Of a stretch of 64,000 nt of DNA, positions 42,465 through 53,744 are shown piece by piece. Under the pieces are notes generated by a model that saw only the letters and a list, made by a program, of their open reading frames with translations, had not been told where the DNA came from and did no database searches. Source of the DNA: Elephas maximus indicus (Eukaryota; Chordata; Mammalia; Proboscidea; Elephantidae); NCBI RefSeq assembly GCF_024166365.1, contig NC_064834.1, positions 56,090,001 to 56,154,000 on the forward strand. Direction: 5' to 3'. Both the position numbers and the translations under genes were made by a program. Positions within the stretch are counted from its first letter, which is position 1. Each line of letters opens with the position of its first letter.

Positions 42465-42629
42465 AGAAACCCTGGTGGCATAGTAGTTAAGTGCTACGGC
42501 TGCTAACCAAAGTGTCGGCAGTTCGAATCCGCCAGGCGCTCCGTGGAAATGCTTTGTGGCAGTTCTCCTCTGTCTTATAGGGTCACTATGAGTGTGAATC
42601 CACTCGACCGCACTGTTTTTTTTTTTTTT
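42465..42629 (+). mobile_element. AfroSINE, short form, young-looking
   Basis: Near consensus: AGAAACCCTGGTGGCATAGT, TGCTACGGCTGCTAACCAAA, box B-like AGTTCGAATCC, GTCTTATAGGGTCACTATGA, CTCGACCGCACTG, then a T-run of about 15. Flanked by a perfect 12-base duplication TATGAATTTAGT at 42453-42464 and 42630-42641. Inserted into the dead L1 just upstream of ORF2. Confidence 0.97.
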
Positions 42630-42959
42630 TATGAATTTAGTGCTATCATGTTGTCTTTTTTTGTGTGTGTTGTTGATAGTTTCTTTTTCCCACTTAATTT
42701 TTGTGCTGAGTAGTTTGTCTTTATATATTGTCTTTTCCTCTTATTTGTTGTTGATTTTGTTTCTGCTGAGTCTTTATTTTTTTCTTGTATTTTATTTTGA
42801 TGTGTAGGATAGTTTGTCTCCTCTGTGGTTACCTTAATATTTACTCTTACTTTTCTAAATTTAAACCAAAGTTTTATTTCTTTGTATCGCCTTGTCTTCC
42901 TTTCCATATGAGAGATCTGTGGCTACATTTCTTAAAAAAAAAAAAAAATATTAAAAACA

Positions 42960-44135
42960 TTTCTTAGTCCCTCTTTATTGTTTTAATGTTGTCTTCTTTT
43001 ACATAATAACATCACTGTTTACCTGTTGTGAGCTTTTTTTATCTTGATTTATTTTTGTGATTTCCCTGTCTGGGTTGACATCTGATTGCTCTGTCCAGTG
43101 TTCTAGTCTTGGGTTGATGCCCGACATTATAGATTTTCTAACCAAAGAACTCCCTTTAGTATTTCTTAGAGTTTTGGTTTGGTTTTTATGAATTCCCTAA
43201 ACTTCTGTTTATCTGGAAATGTCCTAATTTCACCCTCGTATTTGAGAGACAGTTTTGCTGGATATATGATTCTTGGCTGGCAGTTTTTTTCCTTCGATTT
43301 TTATATGTCATCCCATTGCCTTCTTGCCTGCATGGTTTCTGCCCAGTAGTCCGAATTTATTCTTATTGGCCCTCTTTTGTAGGTGACTTTTCATTTATCC
43401 CTAGCTGCTTTTAAAATTCTCTCTTTATCTTTGGTTTGGGCAAGTGTGATTATAATATGTCTTGGTGACTTTTCTTTTAAAATCTACCTTAGGTAGAGTT
43501 TGATGAACATCTTGGATAGATATCTTCTCATCTTTCACAATATCAGGGAAGTTTTCTGCTGACAAATCTTCAACAATTCTCTCTGTATTTTCTGCTATCC
43601 TTCCCTGTTCTGGTACTCCAATCACTTGTAGTTATTTCTCTTGATAGAGCCCCATATGATTCTTAAGTTTTCTTCATTTTTAAAAATTCTTTTATCTTGA
43701 TTTTTCTTCAAATATATTGGTGCCAAGTGCTTTACCTTCAAGTTCACAAATTCTGCCTTCCACTTGCTCAGTTCTGCTCCTCTGACTTTCTATTGAGTTG
43801 TCTAATTCTGTAATTTTATTGTTAATCTTCCAAATTTCTGATTGCTGTCTGTCTATGGGTTTTTCCAGCTTATTAAATTTTTCTTTATATTCCTTAATAA
43901 CCTTTTTTATTTCTTCAACTGCTTTATTTGTGTGTTCCTTGACTTGTTCTGCATATTGCTTGATCTTCCTGATGTCTTGAAGGGTTCTGTATATTAATCA
44001 TTTGTATTCTGCATCCAGTAATTCCAGGAAGGCACTTGCATCTAGTAGATCCCCTGATTCTTTGTTTTGAGAGCTTGTTGAGGCGATCATGGTCTGTTTC
44101 TTTATGTGACTTGATATTGACTGTTGTCTCCAAGC
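42960..44135 (-). pseudogene. L1 ORF1 relic
   Basis: ORF1p is the RNA-binding chaperone of L1. Pieces in order: an N-terminal segment near 44133 (METTVNIKSHKETDHDRLNK), a coiled-coil-like middle in broken frames, IIGVPE-type wording at 43625 onward (GVPEQGRIAENTE, ENFPDIVKDE), and a C-terminal piece with TYKRGPIRINSD and QARRQWDD near 43300-43380. Many stops. Confidence 0.82.
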
Positions 44136-45569
44136 CATCTATAAGTTATTGTATTAGTTTATTTTATGTTTGCTTACTGTATCTTAGCTTCTTGCTTTGT
44201 TTTGTTTTAATATGCCCAAATGGGTTGCTTGAGTGAGCCAGCTTGATTATTTTTGCCTTTGGAGCTCTGATGTCCTGTCCCCAGCTGGCTAGAGCTGTTA
44301 TCAGGTATATCAGTCTAGGAGTCCATTCACTTTTCTTGTATGAATTCAGCTCAGGTTTCCAGGTAGCTGATATCAAGTGTGTGGTACAGTCTCTGTCCTA
44401 CAGTCTTAGAGGGGCAGGGGTGATTGGTGTAGGTACCGGTATCTGGTTGCAGCAGGGGGTCATGCTCTGAACAAGGCTGGGGGCTGAGAATTGTCCCCCA
44501 GATGTCTCTGAGGAAAGCGTGTCCCTCTTGCCTAGAGGGTACAGGTGGGTGGGTTCTGCAGATGTACCATGGGCACCCAAAGTTTTTGGTTGTAAGGACT
44601 GGGAGTTACCAGTTATCTTTGGACCCCTGTTGCAGGTGGCTGGGTGACCTGACTGGAGCCACCAGTTCTTAGACCCCTGATGTGGGTAGGTGAGGACCCT
44701 GTTTAATAGGCGAAGCGGTATCAAACATGAAACACCCACCTCTCCCCTGCATAGTTGGAACAGTTGTAGTCTGCCAACAAGGGCCTGTTCTCCTGAGATA
44801 GGCCCACACAGATCCATGCAGGGGCGAAAGGTACTCAAAGTCCACAGACCGTTTATGCCTGGACAGGAGCCACTTCTGTCCTGAGCTCCCCCTGTTAGGA
44901 GCTGGCAGATTATCTTTTTCCCCCATTGCAGATTTATTCATTCTCCAAGGCTGGGATGGTTCTAGGTGCTCAACAGGGCCTGTCTTAGGCCCAGGGAAAT
45001 AAACAGCCGCTGAAGCCAGCTTGGGAGCGGGGCTGGGGATTGGGGGCCGGCGTGGTAAAATTGATTCAAGTACTTAGCTTTTGCCGAGAGCTCCGTACTT
45101 CTCTGGTTCCGGAGGTGTGAGTAGGCTGTGTGGCCGGCAGCTTCTCCTTGAGGAAACTGTGGCCGAATGCTAGTATCAGCCCGCTGCAGCCGCTCTCGGG
45201 AATGGTGCCTGAGGGCTCTTGGCAATTCAGGCCCGGTAACTCCTCTCTGCTTCTGAACTGTCTCTTCCTCCCCCTGCTACCCAGTTCATTTTCTAACTTT
45301 GCCTTTGATGTTCAGGGCTCCTAGCTTGTCACAAGTGTACCCATTTCACTTGTTTTTTTGGGTCTTTGTTTTAAGAGGGCTCACCAGAAGCATATGTCTG
45401 TTCTGCTATCTTGGCCCCGCCTCCTGCTCAGTGTTGTCTTTTTTTTTGACAGAAACCTCACAATTAGAGAGTCATTCCTTTGGATTAAACATTGTCCTCT
45501 CCAGGGTTCTGTTAAATTATAAATAATTCAGACAGTATTTTAGAGCTGGAAAGTACACACGATAAGTAA

Positions 45570-45712
45570 CCACATCTTTATGCAGATATGGAAAATATGG
45601 CCAAGAGAAATTGTGACGTACCCAAATTCACCCAGATAGTAGAAGCACTTGGACTAATGTCCAACACTCTTGACTCCTAGTCCAGTGCTCTTTCTGCAAC
45701 ATGCTGATGCTC
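45570..45712 (-). mobile_element. MIR SINE relic
   Basis: TTATGCAGATATGGAAAATA, GACGTACCCAAATTCACCCA, CTCCTAGTCCAGTGCTCTTT: the reverse MIR order. Confidence 0.72.
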
Positions 45713-45839
45713 CTCAGTATTCGATTAAGATTTTAATACCATCTTGGGCTTTTCCTCCAGGAAGGGAAGGTTGGGCAGAATGGATAAATTAGATAAGTTG
45801 GTGGTAGGGGGTGGGGAGACATAGGTGATAGATCTGCAC

Positions 45840-46010
45840 TTGGATCAGATGGACCTGATTTTCAATCTTAGCTCCACCATTGACTAGCTCTGTGACCTTG
45901 GGCAAGTTACTTCTCTGAGATCTAGTGTTCTCCTTTGCAAAATCCGGATCATGATCTCTATTTTGCATGGCTGCTGTTTAGATTTAGAGAACTATTGTGC
46001 CTCAAGGGGT
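45840..46010 (+). mobile_element. MIR SINE
   Basis: CTTAGCTCCACCATTGACTA, GCTCTGTGACCTTGGGCAAG, TTACTTCTCTGAGATCTAGT, TTTGCAAAATCCGGATCATG. It faces the reverse copy at 45570. Confidence 0.85.
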
Positions 46011-46249
46011 CTGCCCTGTGGTAGAAGATAGCCTAAAGTGGGTAGGAAAGGATTGTCACTAGGTAATAAGAGGCCCTGAAAATGAGCTTGTCTACCTCAT
46101 TGTTCTCCCACGAACTATTTTTCCCACTTCGAGGGTATGTGTGTTTTAAAGGGGGAGGTTAACTGCACCTTTCAGTACCGTCATTTACTCCCCCCAGGGC
46201 TGGGGGAGGAGGGACACTCTGTGAAGGAGCACAGCCGTGCATAGAGAGA

Positions 46250-46440
46250 GTCCAGTTGCCTTTGAGTCAGTTCTGACTATGGTGAGCGACCCCACATGTC
46301 ACAGTAGAACTATCTTCCATGGGGCTTTCAATGACTGAGTTTTTGGGAGTAGTTGCCAGGCCTTTCTTCCAAGGTGCCTCTGGATGGACCTTTTTGTTAG
46401 ACGCCAAATGCATTAACTGTTTGCGCTACCCAGGAACTCC
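46250..46440 (-). mobile_element. AfroSINE, 'TCTTCCATGG' subtype
   Basis: GTTGCCTTTGAGTCAGTTCT, CAGTAGAACTATCTTCCATG, GCCAGGCCTTTCTTCCAAGG, ending TTGCGCTACCCAGGAACTCC. Confidence 0.88.
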
Positions 46441-46566
46441 CCACAGCGGGAGACATTCCCATAGTGGCCAGTTGGATGAGCCATGACTGAACAGTGGCTT
46501 TTTCTTCCTCTTTAATCTCAGGCAGCTGCAGCTTCTGTCCCATTTTCATTTCCCTAGAGGGGTGGG

Positions 46567-46709
46567 AGTCCTGATGGTGCAGTGGTTAAGAGCTCAGCTG
46601 TGAACCAAAAGGTCAACCATTTGAATCCACCAGCTGCCCCTTGGAAGCCCCATGGGACAGTTCTACTCTGAGTCAGAATCAACTGAATGACAGTGGGTTT
46701 GGTTTTGGT
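46567..46709 (+). mobile_element. AfroSINE, short form
   Basis: GTCCTGATGGTGCAGTGGTT, AAGAGCTCAGCTGTGAACCA, CATTTGAATCCACCAGCTGC, GGACAGTTCTACTCTGAGTC, ending GACAGTGGGTTTGG. Flanked by a slightly altered duplication, TAGAGGGGTGGG and TAGAGGAGGTGGG. Confidence 0.92.
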
Positions 46710-46722
46710 TAGAGGAGGTGGG

Positions 46723-48314
46723 GATGGCAGGAGGGTGGGGTGAGCATCTTCAAAGAACAGCACGTGACTCTGAAAATGAGACAAATGAAAACACTTGCAT
46801 CCCATATGCTGCAGGGCTGTGTGTCTTGTGGCGTTCCTCCTCTTGTTTTAAGCTATTAAGGTGGTTTCCTGAAAAATGAGTTTCGGTTTTGTTAACTGAG
46901 TGTTTATCCTGCTTCTAACAGCCCATTCTGAATCTTTGTGAGCTGTCTGGGACCCACTCTTTTTTGTGAACCTACAATAGGTGGATGAAGACTGAGTGTC
47001 TAGGGACAGAAGGAGATCTGAAACTCCCCAGAGCCTGTGTCGGCTGCTGTATGCAGTGCAGAATGTGAAGGGAGGCAGGGCGGTGCATTGGCCCCCTCCT
47101 CGCTCTGAGCTGCCCCTCTGCCAGCACCCTCTGCTTTCCCAGGGAACATACTCTGGTATGAGCCCTTTATCTTTTCCATTCCTTTTCCTGAGGGTTTTGT
47201 GTTTTCAATTTGACCTCCTAGTGGTTACTGAAAGTCTTCCACTCCTCCTGGGGAGACAGTCTGGGGAGGCGTTTTGGAGGTGAGAACTCTTGAAGTCATG
47301 GCATGTGCCATTTCCCTGCCTTCTCTGCCCTTCAAGGTTGCCTCCGGGGAGTGGTAGGCAGACATAGGTGGGTGTCATTCCTGGCCAGATAGCCTTGTTT
47401 TCTTGCCAACTCCTGCCTGGGCCTCAGAAAACTCCCATAAGGTGCTAGCAAAGGGCTCTGACTGAAGGCTGGTTTCCATCTCTGTGTTAGGCAAATAATG
47501 AATTTTCTTTTGTTAAGGAGAGGGCGAGGTAGGGAAAGCTCTGCTCTCTTCTCCAAACAGCTGAATTTTCTTTTCTGGCACCTGAGCGAGTAGGTACTCT
47601 TTTCTCCTCTTCTCCTTTTTTCCACTTCCTCTCTCCCTTCTTTCCCTCCCCACCACAGGAGCCCATGGCATTGGGATTGAGGAGAATTATATCTACTGCT
47701 GAGAAATCTGAGAACATTCCCATCCCCTTAAGTGCCAAGTTCTTTGTTTAGAAAGATAATAACAGCTCCTGGCATCCCGAGATGTGTGCTTTTCCCCTCC
47801 TTCCCCAACTTTCCTCTCAAAGCAGGGACGGGTTATGCCAGATCCTGCTCCTTTCTCATCCTGGGCACCCTCGTAATCAGTGGTTTGTGTTGACAAGATG
47901 GCTGTCCATGTCCAGTGCCATCTTGAACTTGTGACTTCATCTCAAGTGCCTTTTTAAGATAAGAAGGATCTGTTTATATATATCTGAGATCTGAAACAAA
48001 CCCACTCTGTAGCTGAGTTGTTAGCTCTTATATTCACTATTATCATTGTCATTGAAAGTAGTGAACGGTGAGCCATGCAGTTATGTGTTATCCTGTGGTA
48101 TGTAATATCCTCCATTTGTGTTATCCTGTAACCAACAGTTTTAAAAACTTTATGAACAAATTCCTAATTGTGCTTCCTGACTATGGCAGATGCTGAACAA
48201 AGAGCACTTGATCTTGGTCTTCTGGGTACTGGCAATCTAAGACAAGTACACGTAGGCAGAGGATGGAAATGTTAAACCAATGTTTGGACCAAGAGTGAAG
48301 CCTTCAGGGCTGGG
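46723..48314. other. Unassigned intronic DNA
   Basis: No repeats recognised. Opposing frames at 46996-47283 and 47332-47896 lack domain features. A purine/pyrimidine-skewed patch lies at 47600-47650. Confidence 0.5.
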
Positions 48315-48745
48315 ATCTGTGTTCATTGAGACCTACTGTGTGCCAGGTGCCAGTGGTGGGCACTTTATATGTGTCATCTCATTTGCCCCGTGGCAACTTT
48401 AAGAGTTGGGAACATTATTATCCCTATTTTACAGGTAAGGAAACAGTGACCAACAAAACAAAACAAAAAACAAAAGTTGCTGTTGAGTTGATTCTGACTC
48501 ATGGTGACCCCAGGTATGCAGAGTAGAGCTCTGTTTCATAGAGTTTTCAAGGCTGTCACCTTTCGCAAACAGATGTCAGGCCTTTCTCATGAGGTACCTC
48601 TGGGTGGGTTTGAACTGCCAACGTTTTGGTTAATAGTTGAGCGCTTAACCATTTGCACCACCTAGGGACTCCAAACTCTGAGTAAGAGAGGTTAAATAGA
48701 TTGCTGAGGTCATACAGCTAGTAAGTGGCAGTGAAATAGAGGAAC
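48315..48745 (-). mobile_element. MIR SINE split by an AfroSINE
   Basis: The left part has CTACTGTGTGCCAGGTGCCA, ATCTCATTTGCCCCGTGGCA, TATTATCCCTATTTTACAGG, TAAGGAAACAG. It resumes after 48672 with AGTAAGAGAGGTTAAATAGA, TTGCTGAGGTCATACAGCTA, GTAAGTGGCAG. Confidence 0.88.
48451..48672 (-). mobile_element. AfroSINE inside MIR
   Basis: CAACAAAACAAAACAAAAAA tail, TTGATTCTGACTCATGGTGA, CAGGCCTTTCTCATGAGGTA, reversed head ending TTTGCACCACCTAGGGACTC. Confidence 0.92.
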
Positions 48746-48909
48746 ATGCCTTTTTAAGGATACAAGGTAGTTGAGTCCATTATGTTGACTTAAATATCAG
48801 GAATGTTACAGAGTTTGGGAGTGGGGATAGGCTGAGCAAACCAGAACAGATGGGCAGGTAGAGGAGAAGAGATCAGCTCTTATTTGATTGTAGAATTACA
48901 TAAGTCTGT

Positions 48910-49125
48910 AAAAACAATAGCATTTAGTGAGTTCTTGTCAGGTGTCAGGCACTGAGCTGTAACCTCTACATTCATCATCTCCCCTAATCCTCATGGTGAC
49001 TTGGTGAATTATCTACTATTATGAGTTTCATTGTAAAGATGAATAAACAAAAGCATGGAGAGGTTAGATACCTGGCCCAGGTTACACACCTGGTGAGTAG
49101 GTGAGCCGCAAGTCCGCAAGTCCCA
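48910..49125 (-). mobile_element. MIR SINE
   Basis: AGTGAGTTCTTGTCAGGTGT, CACTGAGCTGTAACCTCTAC, CCTCATGGTGACTTGGTGAA, AGCATGGAGAGGTTAGATAC. Confidence 0.82.
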
Positions 49126-49244
49126 TGTGGGGCCATCTGCTTGAGAGCTTAATACCTGCTGAGCGGTGTGCCTCATATGATCCTCTTCTCCAGCTGGTAC
49201 CTGTGAGGAGAGTAAGGCCAGGAATGTGAGGTTAAACACTGATC

Positions 49245-49456
49245 TACTCAAAAACAACCTGTTACCATCCAGTTGATTCTGACTCATAGTAAACCCTATA
49301 GGACAGAAAAGAACTGCCCCATAGGGTTTCCAAGGCTGTGATCTTTACAGGAGCAGACTGCCACATTTTTCTCCCTTGGAATGGCTGGTGAGTTTGAATT
49401 GCTGACCTTTCATTTGGTCAGCAGCTGAGCTCTTAACCACTGCACACCAGAGCTCC
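49245..49456 (-). mobile_element. AfroSINE, long form
   Basis: ACCATCCAGTTGATTCTGAC, CTGCCCCATAGGGTTTCCAA, CACATTTTTCTCCCTTGGAA, ending CTGCACACCAGAGCTC. Flanked by TTAAACACTGATC (49232-49244) and TTAAGCACTGATC (49457-49469). Confidence 0.94.
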
Positions 49457-49559
49457 TTAAGCACTGATCCAGCCAGGGCTAAAATGCATTCAGCTCCTGG
49501 GCCTTTTTCCACTTGAATCATCTGTTCGCTAGAAGCCTTCCCAAAGTATTTGTACTTGT

Positions 49560-49800
49560 TTTCAAGTTTCCAGGTAAGGAACAGGATGAATAAAGGCAGG
49601 GGGTGAGAAGTCATGGGCTGTGTTTGGGAAGCACAAGGGGCGTGACCAGGAGAGGTGGGGTTGAGGTGGTGCCCGGGTTATGGAGGCATCACCCAGCCTG
49701 CTCACCCAGAAAAAAAGGGGCTTTATTTTGTAGGAAATGGGCAACCCGTATGAATTTTGAGCAAGGGAGTGATGTAATTAGCAATGATATCAATTGTTCT
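49560..49800 (-). mobile_element. L2 LINE relic
   Basis: Reverse L2: TGAATAAAGGCAGGGGGTGA, GAAATGGGCAACCCGTATGA, TTTTGAGCAAGGGAGTGATG. Confidence 0.55.
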
Positions 49801-51565
49801 GAAAACAGCGGCAGAGTTGATTCCACCTACTTCAGAGAAGGGTTGGAGAGGTGCAGTGGCTTGCCTGAGGCCATCCGAGGAGATAGTCACTTGAAGCAGA
49901 ACCAGAAGCTCAGACTCCTGTCTTTCCTTCTAGAAGACCAGGCTTTTGGCAGCAGGCCGCCTGCCTTCCTTTCCTTCTGCCTCTTCCCTTCCCACCAGCA
50001 GTGCCTCTTGCCTGCTCCCTCCCTTCCACTACAAGCAAGGCACAGTAGCTAGCAGCTTCTTCATCATTAGAGCAACCAGTGGGGTTCTGCTGTAATTAAA
50101 GGAAGCCACTGGGAGGAAGCAAAGTAGAGCAAGGAAAAAAGCAACCACCAACAAATATTTCCCACACAAACTCCCTAACAACTGCGGTCTATCAGTGTTC
50201 CTGGGAACCCGCTTTCTTTAAATACAGCAGAGGGAAACCCCAGAGGATGGTGTGGGAAAGTAGGCTACCCGAGGAGGGCATTTACCCCTTGTCTTGCCCT
50301 CCCTGTCCTGCAGGAAAAATCTGATCAAATACTAGAGTTGAAAGAGACCTTGAAGCCCAGTTAATTCAACTTGTCTTCCAAGCCAGGGTTCCCTCCATGT
50401 CTTCCCCTGCAGGATAACATCTCTGACACCTTGGTTCATGGGTCTCACCCTCCCCAATCCCCTAAATTTTCTGGACTGAAGCTCAGGTCAGGATGGGAAG
50501 ATAGGTTTAGCTAGCAAAAACCTGGCCACCCAAGCCTGTTGTCATTTACAACAGTGACTCCGGAAATGCCTAATTAATTCATTTATCCAGTTAGCCCCTT
50601 GCTCTCTGAAATGCTTTTCCTTGGTTGCTGAGCAACTAGGAGAGACTTTTAACACATGCCTGCTGCTGGTGGATGAACCGGGTTGTTTTTTCCCTTTTCC
50701 CTCCCACCCCACCCCCATCCTTCTTTTATTTTTCCCATGCTCTGTAATGAAGACCATCTCCACCAATCCCCAGCCTTCTCACCTTCCCCAGGCCTCTCTG
50801 GATGTGCTTGCCTGCCTGCCTTAACACATTTCAAAAGGTTATTTTTGTGCCAGGCATTTGTCACGGACAAGGAGAGTGACAGGGTATATAGGTACACAGA
50901 GATGTCTTTGGAAAATAATGGAATTAGTCCAGCTCAGGCGAGGCTTGAGAAGAGCCTTGCTGGTACCGGGGGCTGGCCAAAAGTAGGCTCAGAGGTGTCT
51001 GGGAAGAGGAGGGCAGACTGTCTTTGGGTGATGTGGCATTATCAAGGGGAGCTTGACTAGGCAGTGTTTCAGTTTGTCTTTCCAGTGTACCCTTCATGGG
51101 GAATTGTCATCAAACCCCAGGCAGGAGTGCATTGTGAGTGCTAAACAGGACAGAGGATTTTAAGATGTGACAGAAAGGGACAGTATCTACCAGGAGGGCA
51201 GCAGCATGCCTTGAAGAATCTTCCAGGAAGTATAACAGGCTTCTATTCAGGGATGTGAAAATGCCACACATTGCTTCCGTGAGTGAGAATGTTGGAACCG
51301 GAAGGACTGTAGATTTCGTTTAGCCCACACTCCACCCTTCTCCGTTTTTATAGGATCCATAGTTTATTCAGTGTCTCAGAGATGGAGCTCAGATGCCCAC
51401 ATTTCCAGTCCTCCTCATTTTACTATACTGCCTATCTTAGATCTCATTAAGGAACGCTTGTGCATAAAATTAGTCATTTGAGTCACCAAAACTTGAAAAA
51501 AAAAAAATGTTTTGGAATAGTTGAAGTTTGCAGTCAAGATTTGCGGAGCTCAAGGAGCTTGACTT
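49801..51565. other. Unassigned intronic DNA
   Basis: Mostly repeat-free. The palindromic GTTGCTGAGCAAC at 50624-50636 resembles an RFX X-box. Two short phrases typical of old, unnamed dispersed repeats lie at 50335-50390 (AGTTGAAAGAGACCTTGAAG) and 51285-51330 (GTTGGAACCGGAAGGACTGT). Frames at 50542-51060 are chance frames. Confidence 0.45.
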
Positions 51566-51880
51566 CTATCCCAGCGTTCCCCTGGCCATGTGTGTATTGC
51601 AGATGCTAGGGGCATGGGCTAGGACTCGGTATTCAGTATTCAGATACGGCCAAGGAATGGCCCCTGTCCGCAAGGAGCACCCACTGTAGTAGAGGACACA
51701 GACAGTAAAACGAAGGAGGGGCTCCTTCTTGAGGGCATTAAGGAAGGGCTGAGATCTCATGATCAAGGTGATGTGGGGGTGGGGGTGTTCCTGGCCAGGG
51801 GACAGTGTGGGCCAAGATAAGGAGGCATGAGAGATTATGGCATATTCAGGGACTAGAGAGAGGTCTGCAAATGAGGCATT
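51566..51880 (-). mobile_element. L2 LINE relic
   Basis: Reverse L2: ATTCAGATACGGCCAAGGAA, GTCCGCAAGGAGCACCCACT, CTTGAGGGCATTAAGGAAGG, GGACAGTGTGGGCCAAGATA. Confidence 0.6.
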
Positions 51881-53369
51881 CAAGGCCATTTGGCTTTCCT
51901 CTGTTCATGATGGATGGCTTGGGGCTGCCCGTCCTGACATCCGGAAACACTACCTCCCGCTCTCTAAATAATAAGAAAGCACAGTTGTCTTATTTCTGTG
52001 CATGTGTGGGTATGTAAAAGCATATGCCAAATTTTCTGGATGGAAATGACTTTCCTTTGAAGTTTGTTCATAAATAATGATGAAGGCCGTTAAAGCACAC
52101 ACATACTGCACACACAGTTAGCCACTGCTGTGGGCTGTCCTCTCTGGGAACAGAGGGGAGAAAGAGGGGCCATACATGGTCTAAGGCAATGGCTCAGAGC
52201 CTCCTCCGGGAAACCTTTTATTGAAAAGCACCCATTCCTTGGCACTCACAATTGTGGTAATCACAATCGTTCACTCACTCTGCAGTTTCAAGGGACAGTT
52301 GAAGCAAGAACCGGCTCTGCACGGTGATTGTCCTGAGCAGGCCCTTCTGTTGCCACAAGTGCTTCTGTATGTCTAGATGTTGCCTGCCAGGGTAAAGCTC
52401 TCCTTCCTCCAGCTGTCCTGTCAAGCTCCCCTGGTGTCAGGTACCCTCCTTTCCCAAGGTGGAGCTTGCTTTAGAGAGTCTAGAGATGGCACGCAGCGTT
52501 TATGGGGTGCTCTTTAGTATCAGATTCCATCTGGAAGTTTTTTTAGCTGAGTTGTTTTGCCTTCTTCCAGGAAGTAAGCTGGAGATGGCTGCTGTCTCTG
52601 TTAAGAATTGCTACTGTAAAACGCATGCTGGGTTGAAAACCATGATGGTCACTCTTTAAAGCAGTCAGACACATGTGGCAGTCTCAGGCTCTGGTAAGGA
52701 AGAGTCTGTGGCTTTTTAGTCAATAAATATTTGATATACTGGGCTTTGGTGGGTGAACCACTGTCTACATGGTTCTTCCTAGACCAGAAGGCGGAGTCTT
52801 CGGTAGTCACTGCCTCTTGTTCGTTCTTTTGGTTTCCTTTGGTGGAAAACGACTTTTGTCTTGGTGAGGTCCGTTGAATCTGTTCTTTTCCAAATGGGGC
52901 TGCTGGTACGTGGGAGGGACTGAGACTTTCTCTCCCCCTGATCATTTCTTGCCATCCCTTGGGTGATTCGGTTTCCCATTTTCTGGGACGTGCTTGCAGT
53001 GCTTGTCTCCGGCCCCCCTTATATAAGGAGGCAAGGCTGCATCTGGGGCCAGATTTCATTCAGCCCTATAACAATCCCCCCTTTATGACATCACTGTTTG
53101 TCTCCATGGAAACATTCCCCAAGTCACAGAGACTGGATTGTGGCATCATAGCATCAGGCAGGAGGTGGAGGAGAGGTTTGAAACTGCCTAAAGAGATGAA
53201 ATCCCAATAAAATAGCATGCTATGGTGGGAATATAGGATTTTTCTGTTTGGGTCCTTGAATGGAGTGCCTTAAATATGGATTGCTGGAATAAAACTCATC
53301 TGGGATAAGGAGGAAGAGCTGTTACGGGGTGTGGATCCTGGACTCTGTTCTTGCTCAGTATTGGGGAAA
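51881..53369. other. Unassigned, repeat-poor intronic DNA
   Basis: No repeats recognised across about 1.5 kb. Contains the motif cluster at 53017-53113. The minus-strand frame at 52649-53059 (136 codons) has no recognisable domain. Confidence 0.45.
53017..53113. promoter_or_regulatory. CArG / CRE-like / X-box-like cluster
   Basis: A perfect palindromic CArG box CCTTATATAAGG (53017-53028) is the high-affinity form of the SRF site. TGACATCA (53086-53093) resembles an ATF/CREB site, and GTCTCCATGGAAAC (53100-53113) resembles an RFX X-box. All three fall in under 100 bases of otherwise repeat-free intron. SRF plus CREB sites are the classic pair at activity-regulated neuronal enhancers. That reading is inference. 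Confidence 0.5.
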
Positions 53370-53520
53370 TTGAATAATTTTGATAAGAGCTGTGCTGTAT
53401 TTTACATGCAATTTTTTCATTGATTTTCACAAAATCTTCGCAAACTCTTGGATCTGAGAGATTAAATATCCTGCTGAAGTTTACATAGCTGGAAAATGGC
53501 AGACTGAGAATTTGGGGCGT
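53370..53520 (-). mobile_element. MIR SINE relic
   Basis: GAGCTGTGCTGTATTTTACA, TTGATTTTCACAAAATCTTC, TCTGAGAGATTAAATATCCT, GCTGAAGTTTACATAGCTGG. Confidence 0.68.
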
Positions 53521-53744
53521 AAGATGTGGTCTCTGGTTTCGTGCAGGTTACAGCTAAGTGTGGGTGGGGGTGGCGAGGATGGTGGAGAGAATTATCTAGT
53601 AAATAAAAATATGTGTATAGTTACAACTGTGGTAGGTGTCATGAAGAGAAGAAACGCTGTGCAGTGAGGAGGTGGGTATTGGGGAGTGAGTGTGAACTAC
53701 TTAGGTTCACGTGTTATTAAATTTGAGACCTAGCTCTACATCTG

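Larger units (their letters stand above)
41530..45425 (-). mobile_element. L1 LINE with 5' end but lacking its 3' half
   Basis: On the minus strand the order is: a 5' UTR start at 45425 (GGCGGGGCCAAGATAGCAGA, the usual L1 5' wording), a GC-rich 5' UTR to about 44140, ORF1, a spacer of several hundred bases, then ORF2 from about 42450. Homology stops in ORF2 around 41530, soon after the endonuclease domain, with no poly(A) and no 3' UTR. Truncation at the 3' end is unusual, because most dead L1s lose the 5' end. An AfroSINE sits in the spacer, next to the ORF2 start. Confidence 0.9.

Noticed and set aside
50542-51060. Opposing open frames of 67-125 codons
   Set aside because: Codon content looks random, frames overlap on both strands, and no splice-bounded exon pattern fits.
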